Origin: an uncultured Demequina sp. | GTDB lineage: Bacteria > Actinomycetota > Actinomycetes > Actinomycetales > Demequinaceae | Length of the DNA: 11,449 nucleotides | Assembly: GCA_937925595.1 (NCBI GenBank) | Contig: CALALQ010000001.1 | Location: forward strand, 1-11,449 | Reading direction: 5' to 3' | Position numbers and translations under genes: made by a program | Shown here: positions 6,271 through 11,449 of the stretch, in pieces | Numbering within the stretch: position 1 is the stretch's first letter | Layout of the letters: every line of letters begins with the position of its first letter | Notes under the pieces: generated by a model | The model's input: only the letters and a program-made list of their open reading frames with translations | Told to the model about the DNA's origin: nothing | Database searches by the model: none

Positions 6271-7200
6271 ATGAAGCTGATCGTCGTGGTTGCGGCCGCC
6301 CTGCTGTTCGTGCCTGCATCGGCCTCCGCGCAGCGCGTCGAGGACGTGTTCTTCAACTCGGTGATCCCGAGCCGGGTCGACCACCTGATCGGCTTCACGC
6401 CCACCACGTTCGCCATCCACCCACAGGGGCAGAAGATCGTGCCGATCAAGGTGCGCTTCAAGGGGCGAACGCACCGCTACGTCTTCGGCAACGCCGCCGC
6501 GGCGGTCGGTCCGTCAGCCGACATCTACATGAGGAACATGATCCGTGGGCGCCGCTACCCGAGCCCACAGGGCATCTTCCTCGACCGGCGGCTCACGGCC
6601 GCCGAGCGCCGTCACGTCCGGGTCCGCGTCGACCTCGGCCGCGATGCCGACGTGCTGGCGGTGCACCGTGACCACCCGGCTTGCGTTTCGGGGGTGTCGC
6701 GTGCGGTCGCGCGTCAGATCGCCGCGGGGAAGATCCGGACCTGGTCTGCGGCCGGCGTCCCGATCCCGGCCAGCGGGGACGCAATCGCGTTGCGCCGCGC
6801 CGGCGACGGGGTCGAGCGGTCGGTGGAGCCGCGCCTGGCGGCCGGCTGGCGCTTGCCCGCCGGCGCGAAAGCGGCGTTCGACGGCGGGCTGTCCGAGGCC
6901 GCGCCGGGGAACCACGCGATCGCTGCCGTCACGAGCTGGTCGCGCGCCCGTGCGTTTCAGCAGACCACGTGCGCCGTGCCGATCGACGGCAGCGCCCCCA
7001 CCGACGCGTCCGTGCGCGCCCTGTCGCACCGTGACGCCTACCCGGTCTCGTTCGTCACGCTGCGCCGTCTGCGCGACGTGACTCCCATCGCGGACGCGTT
7101 CGTGAGCTACCTCAAGAGTCCGCGGGCCACGGCGGCGTTTCGCCAGCGCGGGATGCTGCTCGTGAAGGAGACCTGGCCGGAGCCCGCCCCTCAGGCCTAG
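6271..7200 (+). CDS. Secreted PstS-like periplasmic-binding-fold protein
   Basis: A 309-residue protein with a Sec signal peptide (cleavage near ASA|QR, residue 20) and no lipobox, so released or loosely bound. It matches the PBP-like fold of phosphate-binding PstS proteins in order: DADVLAVHRDHPACVSGVSR (126-145), QIAAGKIRTWSAAG (149-162; the usual 'F.GKI.NW' helix), a segment corresponding to 'G.I.Y' (APGNHAIAAV, 211-220), then AYPVSFVTLRR (256-266) and FVSYLKSPRATAAFRQRGMLLV (277-298), the standard C-terminal helix. The serine-rich phosphate loop (R..GSGT) is not seen; RRAGDGVERS (175-184) occupies its place, so phosphate binding is doubtful. No permease or ATPase genes follow, so this is not a normal pst operon. 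Other upstream start codons fall inside the preceding terminator or gene. The ligand is unknown. Confidence 0.75.
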   Translation: MKLIVVVAAALLFVPASASAQRVEDVFFNSVIPSRVDHLIGFTPTTFAIHPQGQKIVPIKVRFKGRTHRYVFGNAAAAVGPSADIYMRNMIRGRRYPSPQGIFLDRRLTAAERRHVRVRVDLGRDADVLAVHRDHPACVSGVSRAVARQIAAGKIRTWSAAGVPIPASGDAIALRRAGDGVERSVEPRLAAGWRLPAGAKAAFDGGLSEAAPGNHAIAAVTSWSRARAFQQTTCAVPIDGSAPTDASVRALSHRDAYPVSFVTLRRLRDVTPIADAFVSYLKSPRATAAFRQRGMLLVKETWPEPAPQA

Positions 7201-7389
7201 CCCCGGCCGCACGTTGGCGCTGACGGCATCGATGACCGGCGGCGCCGATCCACCGGGCCCGCGGCGCGCCCACCCGCAGCCTGACCGAACCCGGCTCCCC
7301 CGGACAGGGAATGGGTCCCTCAAGTTCGCGGCCCCGGGGCGCCGATAGCAGTCGTGCACCACTTTCTCACCCGCGCAGGAGGCATCGCC

Positions 7390-7620
7390 ATGATCGACAG
7401 CTCGCCCGTCCGTACCGGCCACACCGTGACCCTGCGCGACACCGACACCGGCTCGGCACGCCAATACGTGTTCGTCGACCGCGACGCCGAGCCCGCCCTT
7501 GGCCGGTTCAGCGCCCAGAGCCCCGTGGCGCTGGCCGTGCTCGGCCATCACGTCGGCGAGTGCGTCACCGTGCACGTTCCCCGCGGCGACCGGCACATGG
7601 AGATCCTCTCGGTCGCCTAG
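7390..7620 (+). CDS. Stand-alone GreA/GreB C-terminal-domain protein
   Basis: A 76-residue cytoplasmic protein consisting only of the FKBP-like C-terminal domain of Gre factors: VTLRDTDTGSARQYVFVD (13-30), the signature FSAQSPVALAVLGHHVGECV (40-59) and VHVPRGDRHMEILSV (61-75). Full GreA has about 158 residues, with an N-terminal coiled coil that enters the RNA polymerase secondary channel and carries the acidic residues for transcript cleavage; that part is absent. The protein may therefore bind polymerase near the channel without cleavage activity, as a competitor or modulator; this is inference. ATG 7390 follows a perfect AGGAGG (7377-7382) with seven bases spacing; ATG 7354 has no such site. 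It ends six bases from the end of the convergent next gene. The 189 bases upstream hold no other gene that I can see. Confidence 0.88.
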   Translation: MIDSSPVRTGHTVTLRDTDTGSARQYVFVDRDAEPALGRFSAQSPVALAVLGHHVGECVTVHVPRGDRHMEILSVA

Positions 7621-7626
7621 ACCGGG

Positions 7627-8133
7627 TCAGTGCGCGACGTCGACCACGATCCGGGTCGGCGACGTGAGCCGGAAGACCCGGAAGCCGGTCCTGCGGTTCA
7701 GGCCGAGGCCGAAGGTGACGAGTCCTTCGAAGTCGCCGGCCTTCTTGATCTGGCGCAGATTCCGGCACCGCGGGGTGAGCGCAGCAGGCACGAGGTTCCT
7801 GCCGCGCTGGGTGTGGGCGCGCGCGTCGCGGACGTACACGCGGATTCGCTTCGTACCCAGGAGCGACACCGGGTGCCCGGAGCCGTCCTCGAAGATGCGA
7901 CTCACATACTTGACGGCGTAGCCCGGCTTCGCGGACCGCGCCCGGATGACGAAGCGGTCGAAGCCGGAATGGCATGCGGCGGTGATCCCGTACACCTCGG
8001 CCTGCCCGCCGCCGGCCGGCGACGTCTTCGCGGCGGTCGTGAAGGGCGGCAGCGCCGACGCGCCGGAGGGCCCCGCGAGCAACACCGTTGCGACGGTCAG
8101 ACCCGCGAGGGTCCCTGCTCGGGGCGTCACCAT
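7627..8133 (-). CDS. Secreted AMIN-like domain protein
   Basis: A 168-residue exported protein: signal peptide about residues 1-27 (MVTPRAGTLAG start, ASA|LPP cleavage), then one beta-sandwich domain. Motifs typical of actinobacterial AMIN-like proteins are GFDRFVIRA (57-65), PGYAVKYV (70-77), DGSGHPVSLLG (83-93), a RIRVYV strand (97-102), FEGLVTFGLGL (135-145) and the closing SPTRIVVDVAH (158-168). AMIN domains bind peptidoglycan or envelope components in amidases and secretins; this variant occurs mostly alone and its target is not known. Many relatives are lipoproteins; this one lacks a lipobox cysteine. C54 and C123 may pair. ATG 8133 is followed directly by GTG, so the start could be one codon later. 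No Shine-Dalgarno is present, consistent with the leaderless promoter just upstream. Confidence 0.82.
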   Translation of the reverse strand: MVTPRAGTLAGLTVATVLLAGPSGASALPPFTTAAKTSPAGGGQAEVYGITAACHSGFDRFVIRARSAKPGYAVKYVSRIFEDGSGHPVSLLGTKRIRVYVRDARAHTQRGRNLVPAALTPRCRNLRQIKKAGDFEGLVTFGLGLNRRTGFRVFRLTSPTRIVVDVAH

Positions 8134-8139
8134 GCCGCC

Positions 8140-8168
8140 GGTATACCTGAGGGCTCAGGGCCGGTCAA
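8140..8168 (-). promoter_or_regulatory. Leaderless promoter of the AMIN-like gene with a palindrome in its spacer
   Basis: On the minus strand TTGACC (8168-8163), a 17-base spacer and TATACC (8145-8140) form a near-consensus promoter. Six bases separate the -10 from the ATG at 8133, so transcription should begin at the start codon. The spacer contains the inverted repeat CCTGA-N4-TCAGG (8146-8159), a possible operator between the two hexamers. Confidence 0.6.
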
Positions 8169-8922
8169 ACGGTCGAAGCCTCCGTCGCGCACTTGAGCGG
8201 GCCGGCGTGCGAATTGCCGTGTGTACGCATGTTGCGGATCGGGTGGACGAAGGCGCAGGCGAAGTTCGTCGCGCAGAAACCGGGTGACCCGCGATCCGCC
8301 TCGTTCCTCGATTCACCTGAAGGTTGCTTCGACGGTCCCGGTGTTGGTGAACCGCAGGCGGACCAAGGCGGCTTTCGTTCTCGACGATCCCAGCGTTCGC
8401 CCGCAGCGCGACGCAAGCCGCGGCAGCGGGCCGAGACGGCCACGAACAAGGCGAAGTTCGACGCGAAGCTCGATGAGCGAAACGGCCGGTGCCGTGACCG
8501 TGGTCGCGCAGTCGGGCTCTGCGATCGTGGGCCCCGCCATGGACGCCGCAGCCAGACGCGGCGCGATCTCAGTCCCCGCGACGATGATCGACGAAAGTGG
8601 CGCTTGTCCACAAACTCGGCAACTTCGAGCCGTGTCGAATCAGCCCGCTTGAAGCCCACCGAGGGCAGGGGTGATGTACACACGTCCCCGCCCAGGTGAC
8701 GTTTGTGCATCACCCTCTCGCCGGTTCGCTGCGCGAGTCGCCGGCGCCGTTATTGCTGCGGGGTGATGAACGATCAGGTCCTGACGGGACTCGTTTGTGC
8801 CTCACCCCTCGGAGAGCCCGTCGCCGCGGCGATGCTCTTCGACGAAGGGGTGCTTCCGCGGCCGCCCGAGCGTGGGAGTGCATGGCTGATTTTCTCTGGG
8901 GCACGGCGGGTATCAGCCCGAC
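8169..8922. other. Gene-poor, probably decayed region
   Basis: I find no gene here with convincing start, length and family. Several short frames look protein-like over limited stretches only. On the minus strand a frame ending at 8313 (from about 8540; last residues RLRFTNTGTVEATFR) and a different minus frame ending at 8165 (containing FCATNFACAFVHPIRN) have coding-like third positions over successive parts, as if one gene had been frameshifted. On the plus strand ATG 8767 opens MNDQVLTGLVCASPLGEP, which runs through the next gene's start to 8996. None has a recognisable domain. The region also carries the GGGTGATG repeat cluster. It may be the remains of a secreted-protein gene, but I cannot name it. 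Confidence 0.4.
8668..8811. repeat. Four copies of a GGGTGATG-type motif in alternating orientation
   Basis: Copy A, GGGGTGATGTACACACG (8668-8684), is followed by inverted copy B, CGTTTGTGCATCACCCTC (8700-8717), then forward copy C, GGGGTGATGAACGA (8760-8773), and inverted copy D, CGTTTGTGCCTCACCCCTC (8792-8810). A and B can pair over 16 positions with two non-Watson-Crick contacts. C and D pair as GGGGTGA/TCACCCC plus AACGA/TCGTT. B and D are direct repeats 92 bases apart. The result is two successive stem-loop units in non-coding DNA, reminiscent of REP-type palindromic elements or tandem protein-binding sites. Confidence 0.55.
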
Positions 8923-9201
8923 GTGACTCGACCGCGTCCGAGCCGCGTCGTCGCGGCGGTGGGACTGCTGATCTTGATTGTCGGGCGGCTTCTTGACGGG
9001 TCGCTCCGTACCGTCGCTTTGGTCGTCGGGATCGTGTTGACGGCCGCGGGCATCGTGCTGTTGTGGATCGAGCACCGGCGGCTTGGTCCTGAGCCGGCGT
9101 ATCACTACAAGCCGGGTGACGGGCCGAAGATCGCGCTCGGTGCCCTGATCCCGCTTGTGGCCGTGGCGGTCGCCGGCGTGGTCTATTTGCTGATCGACTG
9201 A
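8923..9201 (+). CDS. Small three-helix membrane protein, function unknown
   Basis: A 92-residue protein with high third-position G/C content, hence likely real. Hydrophobic segments lie at about residues 9-24 (VVAAVGLLILIVGRLL), 30-48 (TVALVVGIVLTAAGIVLLW) and 70-91 (IALGALIPLVAVAVAGVVYLL). A basic N-terminus (TRPRPSR) suggests the N-terminus is inside. A polar loop EHRRLGPEPAYHYKPGDG sits between helices two and three. The start is GTG 8923; no strong Shine-Dalgarno precedes it, and no family is recognised. It precedes another small membrane-protein gene that is now disrupted, so the two may once have formed a pair. Confidence 0.6.
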   Translation: MTRPRPSRVVAAVGLLILIVGRLLDGSLRTVALVVGIVLTAAGIVLLWIEHRRLGPEPAYHYKPGDGPKIALGALIPLVAVAVAGVVYLLID

Positions 9202-9305
9202 ACCGGGCACGCGTGCGCGCATCCGGTCCGTCGCATTCGTCCGCGCCGTCCCCTCCAAGCTCGCTGAGCGGGAGCGGTCGACTGGCTTGGGGTCCGTGCG
9301 GGAAG

Positions 9306-9489
9306 GTGAGCGCACAGACGCCCCAAGTCGCCGCTCGCCGGGCGCGAGACAAGGCGCTGATCGTTGGCGGTGTCGCCTTTCCGTTCTTCGCGTTCGCTCG
9401 CCCCCCCCTCGACGACCATCCGATCGCCTTCGTTGTTCTCGGCGCTCATCTTGGCCGCGGTCAGCTTCGTGCCCTACGTGCGGGCCCGC
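9306..9489 (+). pseudogene. Small membrane-protein gene, frameshifted and cut off by the IS21 element
   Basis: From GTG 9306 (start uncertain) the frame reads into a hydrophobic segment ALIVGGVAFPFFAFA and reaches a run of eight C (9401-9408). Past that run, third-position G/C is high (about 26 of 28 codons, 9406-9489) only in the frame shifted by one base, which reads SLFSALILAAVSFVPYVRAR, a clear second membrane helix. One C fewer would join the two halves. Coding-like sequence ends with codon 9487-9489, exactly where the insertion-sequence terminus begins; the frame then runs 15 codons into the element before a stop. I infer a two-helix protein disrupted by a frameshift (real, or a sequencing error at the homopolymer) and by transposition. 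An antisense frame (9449 to 9183, beginning MSAENNEGDR) is the alternative but loses coding character halfway. Confidence 0.4.
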
Positions 9490-9541
9490 TGTCAAGGCCG
9501 CTCGAAAATGGACCCCGTGGCGCCGGTTGAAAATTGACCCC
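9490..9541. repeat. IS21 terminus with two internal repeats
   Basis: After the terminal TGTCAAGG come GCTCGAAAATGGACCCC (9500-9516) and GGTTGAAAATTGACCCC (9525-9541), matching at 14 of 17 positions and spaced 25 bases apart. Multiple terminal repeats of this kind are the transposase-binding sites of IS21-family elements. The second copy also supplies the stop codon for the truncated host frame. Confidence 0.7.
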
Positions 9542-9587
9542 TCTCTGGTGATCGTGATCGGCTGAGGAAGCTTGGTGCGTGCCGCGG

Positions 9588-10343
9588 TCAGTCGGCGGCA
9601 GGGCGGGCGAGGTCGCGGTCTTTGAGGCGGTAGGAGTCGCCTTTGAGGGCGAGGATTTCGGCGTGGTGAACGAGGCGGTCGATCATGGCGGCGGCGGTGA
9701 CGTCGTCGCCGAAGATCTCGCCCCAAGCGGAGAACGGCTTGTTGCTGGTGACGATCATCGAGGCGCGTTCGTAGCGCCGGGAGACGAGCATGAACATCAG
9801 GTTCGCGGCTTGGGGGTCGAACGGGATGTAGCCGACTTCGTCGACGATCAGCAGCGGGATCCGTTGGAGCTTGTCCAGCTCGGAGTCGAGGCGGCCTGCT
9901 CGTTGGGCGTCGGCGAGCAGTGCGACCCATTCGGTCGCGGTTTTGAAGGCGACGCGGTGGCCGGCCAGGCAGGCGCGGATGCCGAGCGCGATCGACAAAT
10001 GGGTCTTGCCGGTGCCGGGCGGGCCGAGCAAGACGACGTTCTCTTTGCCGGCGAGAAAGTCGAGTTGGCCGAGGTGCAGGACGGCGGTCTTCTTGATCGA
10101 GCGCTGGAAGCTGAAGTCGAACTCCTCGAGCGTCTTGCGGGCGGGGAATCGCGCGGTCTTGATGCGGCCTTGTCCGCCGTGAGCGTCGCGGCTGTCGGTC
10201 TCGGTCTTGAGCAGCGCGGCGGCGAACTGCTCGTAGCTCCAGTCTTCGTTGCGGGCCCGCTCGGCCAGCTTGGGCAACGCGCGTGCCGCGGCGAGTGCTT
10301 TGAGCGCGCGGAACAGATGCGCGAGCTCGCTGCTGGCGCTCAT
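9588..10343 (-). CDS. istB: IS21-family transposition helper ATPase IstB
   Basis: A 251-residue AAA+ protein of normal IstB length. Walker A is GPPGTGKT (107-114), Walker B LLIVDE (164-169), sensor 1 the Asn in VTSNKPFSAWGEIFGD (198-213), and the candidate arginine finger R223 in IDRLVHHAEI. The N-terminal helical part (1-80) is the usual IstB region that contacts DNA and neighbouring subunits. IstB assembles on DNA with ATP, selects the target and activates IstA. The ATG at 10343 overlaps the istA stop by four bases, so its translation depends on istA; an in-frame start further upstream (10484) would lie deep inside istA and is rejected. No frame damage is visible. Confidence 0.95.
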   Translation of the reverse strand: MSASSELAHLFRALKALAAARALPKLAERARNEDWSYEQFAAALLKTETDSRDAHGGQGRIKTARFPARKTLEEFDFSFQRSIKKTAVLHLGQLDFLAGKENVVLLGPPGTGKTHLSIALGIRACLAGHRVAFKTATEWVALLADAQRAGRLDSELDKLQRIPLLIVDEVGYIPFDPQAANLMFMLVSRRYERASMIVTSNKPFSAWGEIFGDDVTAAAMIDRLVHHAEILALKGDSYRLKDRDLARPAAD

Positions 10344-11449
10344 GCGATCAACGCGTCGTAGCGGGCCAACGGGCGGATCTCGACCGCCGTCTCTGCGGGT
10401 GTGCGGCGGCCGTGGTAGTGAGCTCGGGCGTGCTCGAGCGCGGTGATCGTGCGGTGGCGCGCGAAGACCCGGGTGTGCCGGCACGCGATCTCGCCGGTGT
10501 CGAGCGCGGTCGCGGTGATCTGGCGCTGATCGACGCGGACCTCGACGCGTCGGCCGACCAACCGCGGGTCCAGGCTGTAGTCGTTGCTGTCAACGCGCAG
10601 ATAGGGATCGGGCGCGACCCTGGTGACCCAGCGCCGCGCGGTGTCGGGCAGCTCTGCCGGCAGCGCCGTCATGTGCTCGTGCTCGACGCCGAGCCGGTCG
10701 ATCGGGCGCTCGCGGAGCGTCTTGTGCGTGCGCGCGTTGACCTTGATGAACCAGCCGTCCAGCTGGTCCTGATAGTCGAGCTCGTTGGCGAACACGCGGC
10801 CCGGTTCGAAGTTGGTCTCGGCGTAGCCCTGCAAGCGCTCGACGCCGCCCTTGGCCTGCGGATCGGCCGGCTCGCAGAACTCCCAGCCGACCTTCAGTTG
10901 CCCGCAGAAGGCGGCGAACGCGTCCGTCGGGCGGCCGCCGTGGCCGTGGATGCCGGCCTGGCGGTCCCAGACCAACGTCTGCGGCAGCGCTCCCAGCCGC
11001 TGCAGACAGCCGCCGATCCCGGCCAGCAGGTCCTCGGTCTGGGTTGAGAACACCAGCACTCCGGCGCCGGCGCGCGAGAAGCCCAGACACGCGAACACGA
11101 CCCAGCCGCGGCGGGTCTGGCCGTGTCCGACCGGGATCTCTGCGCGCGGGCGCCAGAGGTCGAACTGACAGAGCTCGCCCGGCCGGTAGACCGTGCGCTG
11201 AAACGTCCTGCGCGGCGCCGCGAACAACGGCCGAACCTCCCGCAGATAGTCATCGACGACCGTCTTGCCCACCCGGCACCCGAGCGGCTCCAAAAGCTCG
11301 CGGACCCGGACCCCAGGCAACTTGGGGTCCTCGCGCAACAGCCGGTGAATCTCGTCTTTGAACGGCTCGAGCACGCTCTGCCGGGGCGCCCGCTCGTAGC
11401 TCGGCGGGCGCTCCGCCCGCAGCGCCCGCCGGACCGTGTTGCGCGAGAG
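10340..11449 (-). CDS. istA: IS21-family transposase IstA (5' end outside window)
   Basis: The last 369 residues are visible; the frame is open at the right edge, so the initiator and part of the N-terminal DNA-binding domain are missing. The visible start LSRNTVRRALRAERPPSYER is the end of the helix-turn-helix region. It continues through a second helical DNA-binding domain (QSVLEPFKDEIHRLL onward) to an RNase-H-like catalytic core. The catalytic acids are probably D97 (CQFDLW), D162 (VWDRQAG) and E204 (PQAKGGVERL), in visible numbering, followed by a beta-barrel part near YLRVDSNDYSLDP. A GTG at 11374 could start a 344-residue product, but this would delete the conserved helix-turn-helix, so the true start is beyond the window. 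IstA cuts and joins the element ends together with IstB. Confidence 0.93.
   Translation of the reverse strand, partial: LSRNTVRRALRAERPPSYERAPRQSVLEPFKDEIHRLLREDPKLPGVRVRELLEPLGCRVGKTVVDDYLREVRPLFAAPRRTFQRTVYRPGELCQFDLWRPRAEIPVGHGQTRRGWVVFACLGFSRAGAGVLVFSTQTEDLLAGIGGCLQRLGALPQTLVWDRQAGIHGHGGRPTDAFAAFCGQLKVGWEFCEPADPQAKGGVERLQGYAETNFEPGRVFANELDYQDQLDGWFIKVNARTHKTLRERPIDRLGVEHEHMTALPAELPDTARRWVTRVAPDPYLRVDSNDYSLDPRLVGRRVEVRVDQRQITATALDTGEIACRHTRVFARHRTITALEHARAHYHGRRTPAETAVEIRPLARYDALIA

Larger units (their letters stand above)
9490..11449 (-). mobile_element. IS21-family insertion sequence, istB-side end, istB and most of istA
   Basis: The element starts with TGTCAAGG at 9490 and carries istB and istA on the minus strand, overlapping by the ATGA arrangement normal for this family. 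IS21 elements move by a DDE transposase (IstA) that needs the AAA+ helper IstB for target choice; they normally end in 5'-TGT with several internal repeats and make a short target duplication. The istA start and the other terminus lie beyond 11449, so the duplication cannot be verified. Both visible reading frames are intact, so the copy may be active. The boundary at 9490 rests on the TGT end, the internal repeats and the abrupt end of a host coding frame. Confidence 0.88.

Noticed and set aside
7201..7389. Terminator or promoter between the PstS-like gene and the Gre-domain gene
   Set aside because: Only short GC palindromes and a five-base-pair AGGGA/TCCCT pairing are present; nothing strong enough to annotate.
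8668..8811. CRISPR array
   Set aside because: Only four degenerate copies in alternating orientation with irregular spacing; CRISPR repeats are direct, near-identical and regularly spaced.
9183..9449. 88-residue minus-strand frame beginning MSAENNEGDR
   Set aside because: The first part looks plausible but coding bias fades downstream and it overlaps the better supported plus-strand membrane fragment; kept only as an alternative.
8710..9930. 406-residue minus-strand frame spanning the small membrane-protein gene, the IS junction and part of istB
   Set aside because: It crosses the element boundary, is Arg/Pro-rich without any motif, and conflicts with istB on the same strand in another frame.
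9579..10361. 260-residue plus-strand frame opposite istB
   Set aside because: It is the antisense shadow of a complete IstB with Walker motifs.
1..11449. tRNA or rRNA genes
   Set aside because: No stretch with a T-loop GGTTCGANTCC-type consensus and matching arms, and no rRNA-like conserved blocks, were seen on either strand by eye.

Overview
The window is high-GC DNA (strong G/C bias at third codon positions) from a free-living actinobacterium. The secreted-protein architectures, the many lipoproteins and the apparent leaderless promoters suggest Thermoleophilia/Solirubrobacterales, but this is inference; nothing in the window fixes the taxon.

Layout. (1) 1-1740, minus strand: the 3' end of an operon with inositol-3-phosphate synthase followed, two bases later, by a UbiA-fold prenyltransferase of the EboC/SCO3242 type that runs off the left edge. 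(2) 1741-1876: a divergent, locally AT-rich intergenic region. (3) 1877-5491, plus strand: three exported proteins. These are a ThuA-fold lipoprotein, an overlapping Asp-box beta-propeller lipoprotein, and, behind its own promoter with a palindromic operator-like site, a large secreted xylose-isomerase-like TIM barrel fused to two beta-sandwich tail domains. Together they look like an extracytoplasmic sugar-processing set. (4) 5518-8133: a hairpin terminator, a small lipoprotein, a PstS-like periplasmic-binding-fold protein, a stand-alone GreA/GreB C-terminal-domain protein with a perfect Shine-Dalgarno, and a convergent secreted AMIN-like protein with a well-formed leaderless promoter. (5) 8134-9489: gene-poor, partly decayed DNA holding a cluster of inverted and direct copies of a GGGTGATG motif, one small three-helix membrane protein, and a second small membrane-protein gene that is frameshifted at a run of eight C and cut off. 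(6) 9490-11449: an IS21-family insertion sequence. Its istB-side terminus with two internal repeats, complete istB and most of istA are present; the other end lies outside the window.

How the genes fit together. Left-edge pair: cytoplasmic inositol-phosphate synthesis feeding a membrane prenyltransferase of an ebo-type cluster. Middle: export-dependent carbohydrate handling and cell-surface lipoproteins. Right: a mobile element that landed in accessory DNA and truncated a host gene. The most interesting candidate system is the secreted ThuA / Asp-box / TIM-barrel group, because relatives of the ThuA and TIM-barrel proteins are usually cytoplasmic partners in keto-sugar metabolism.
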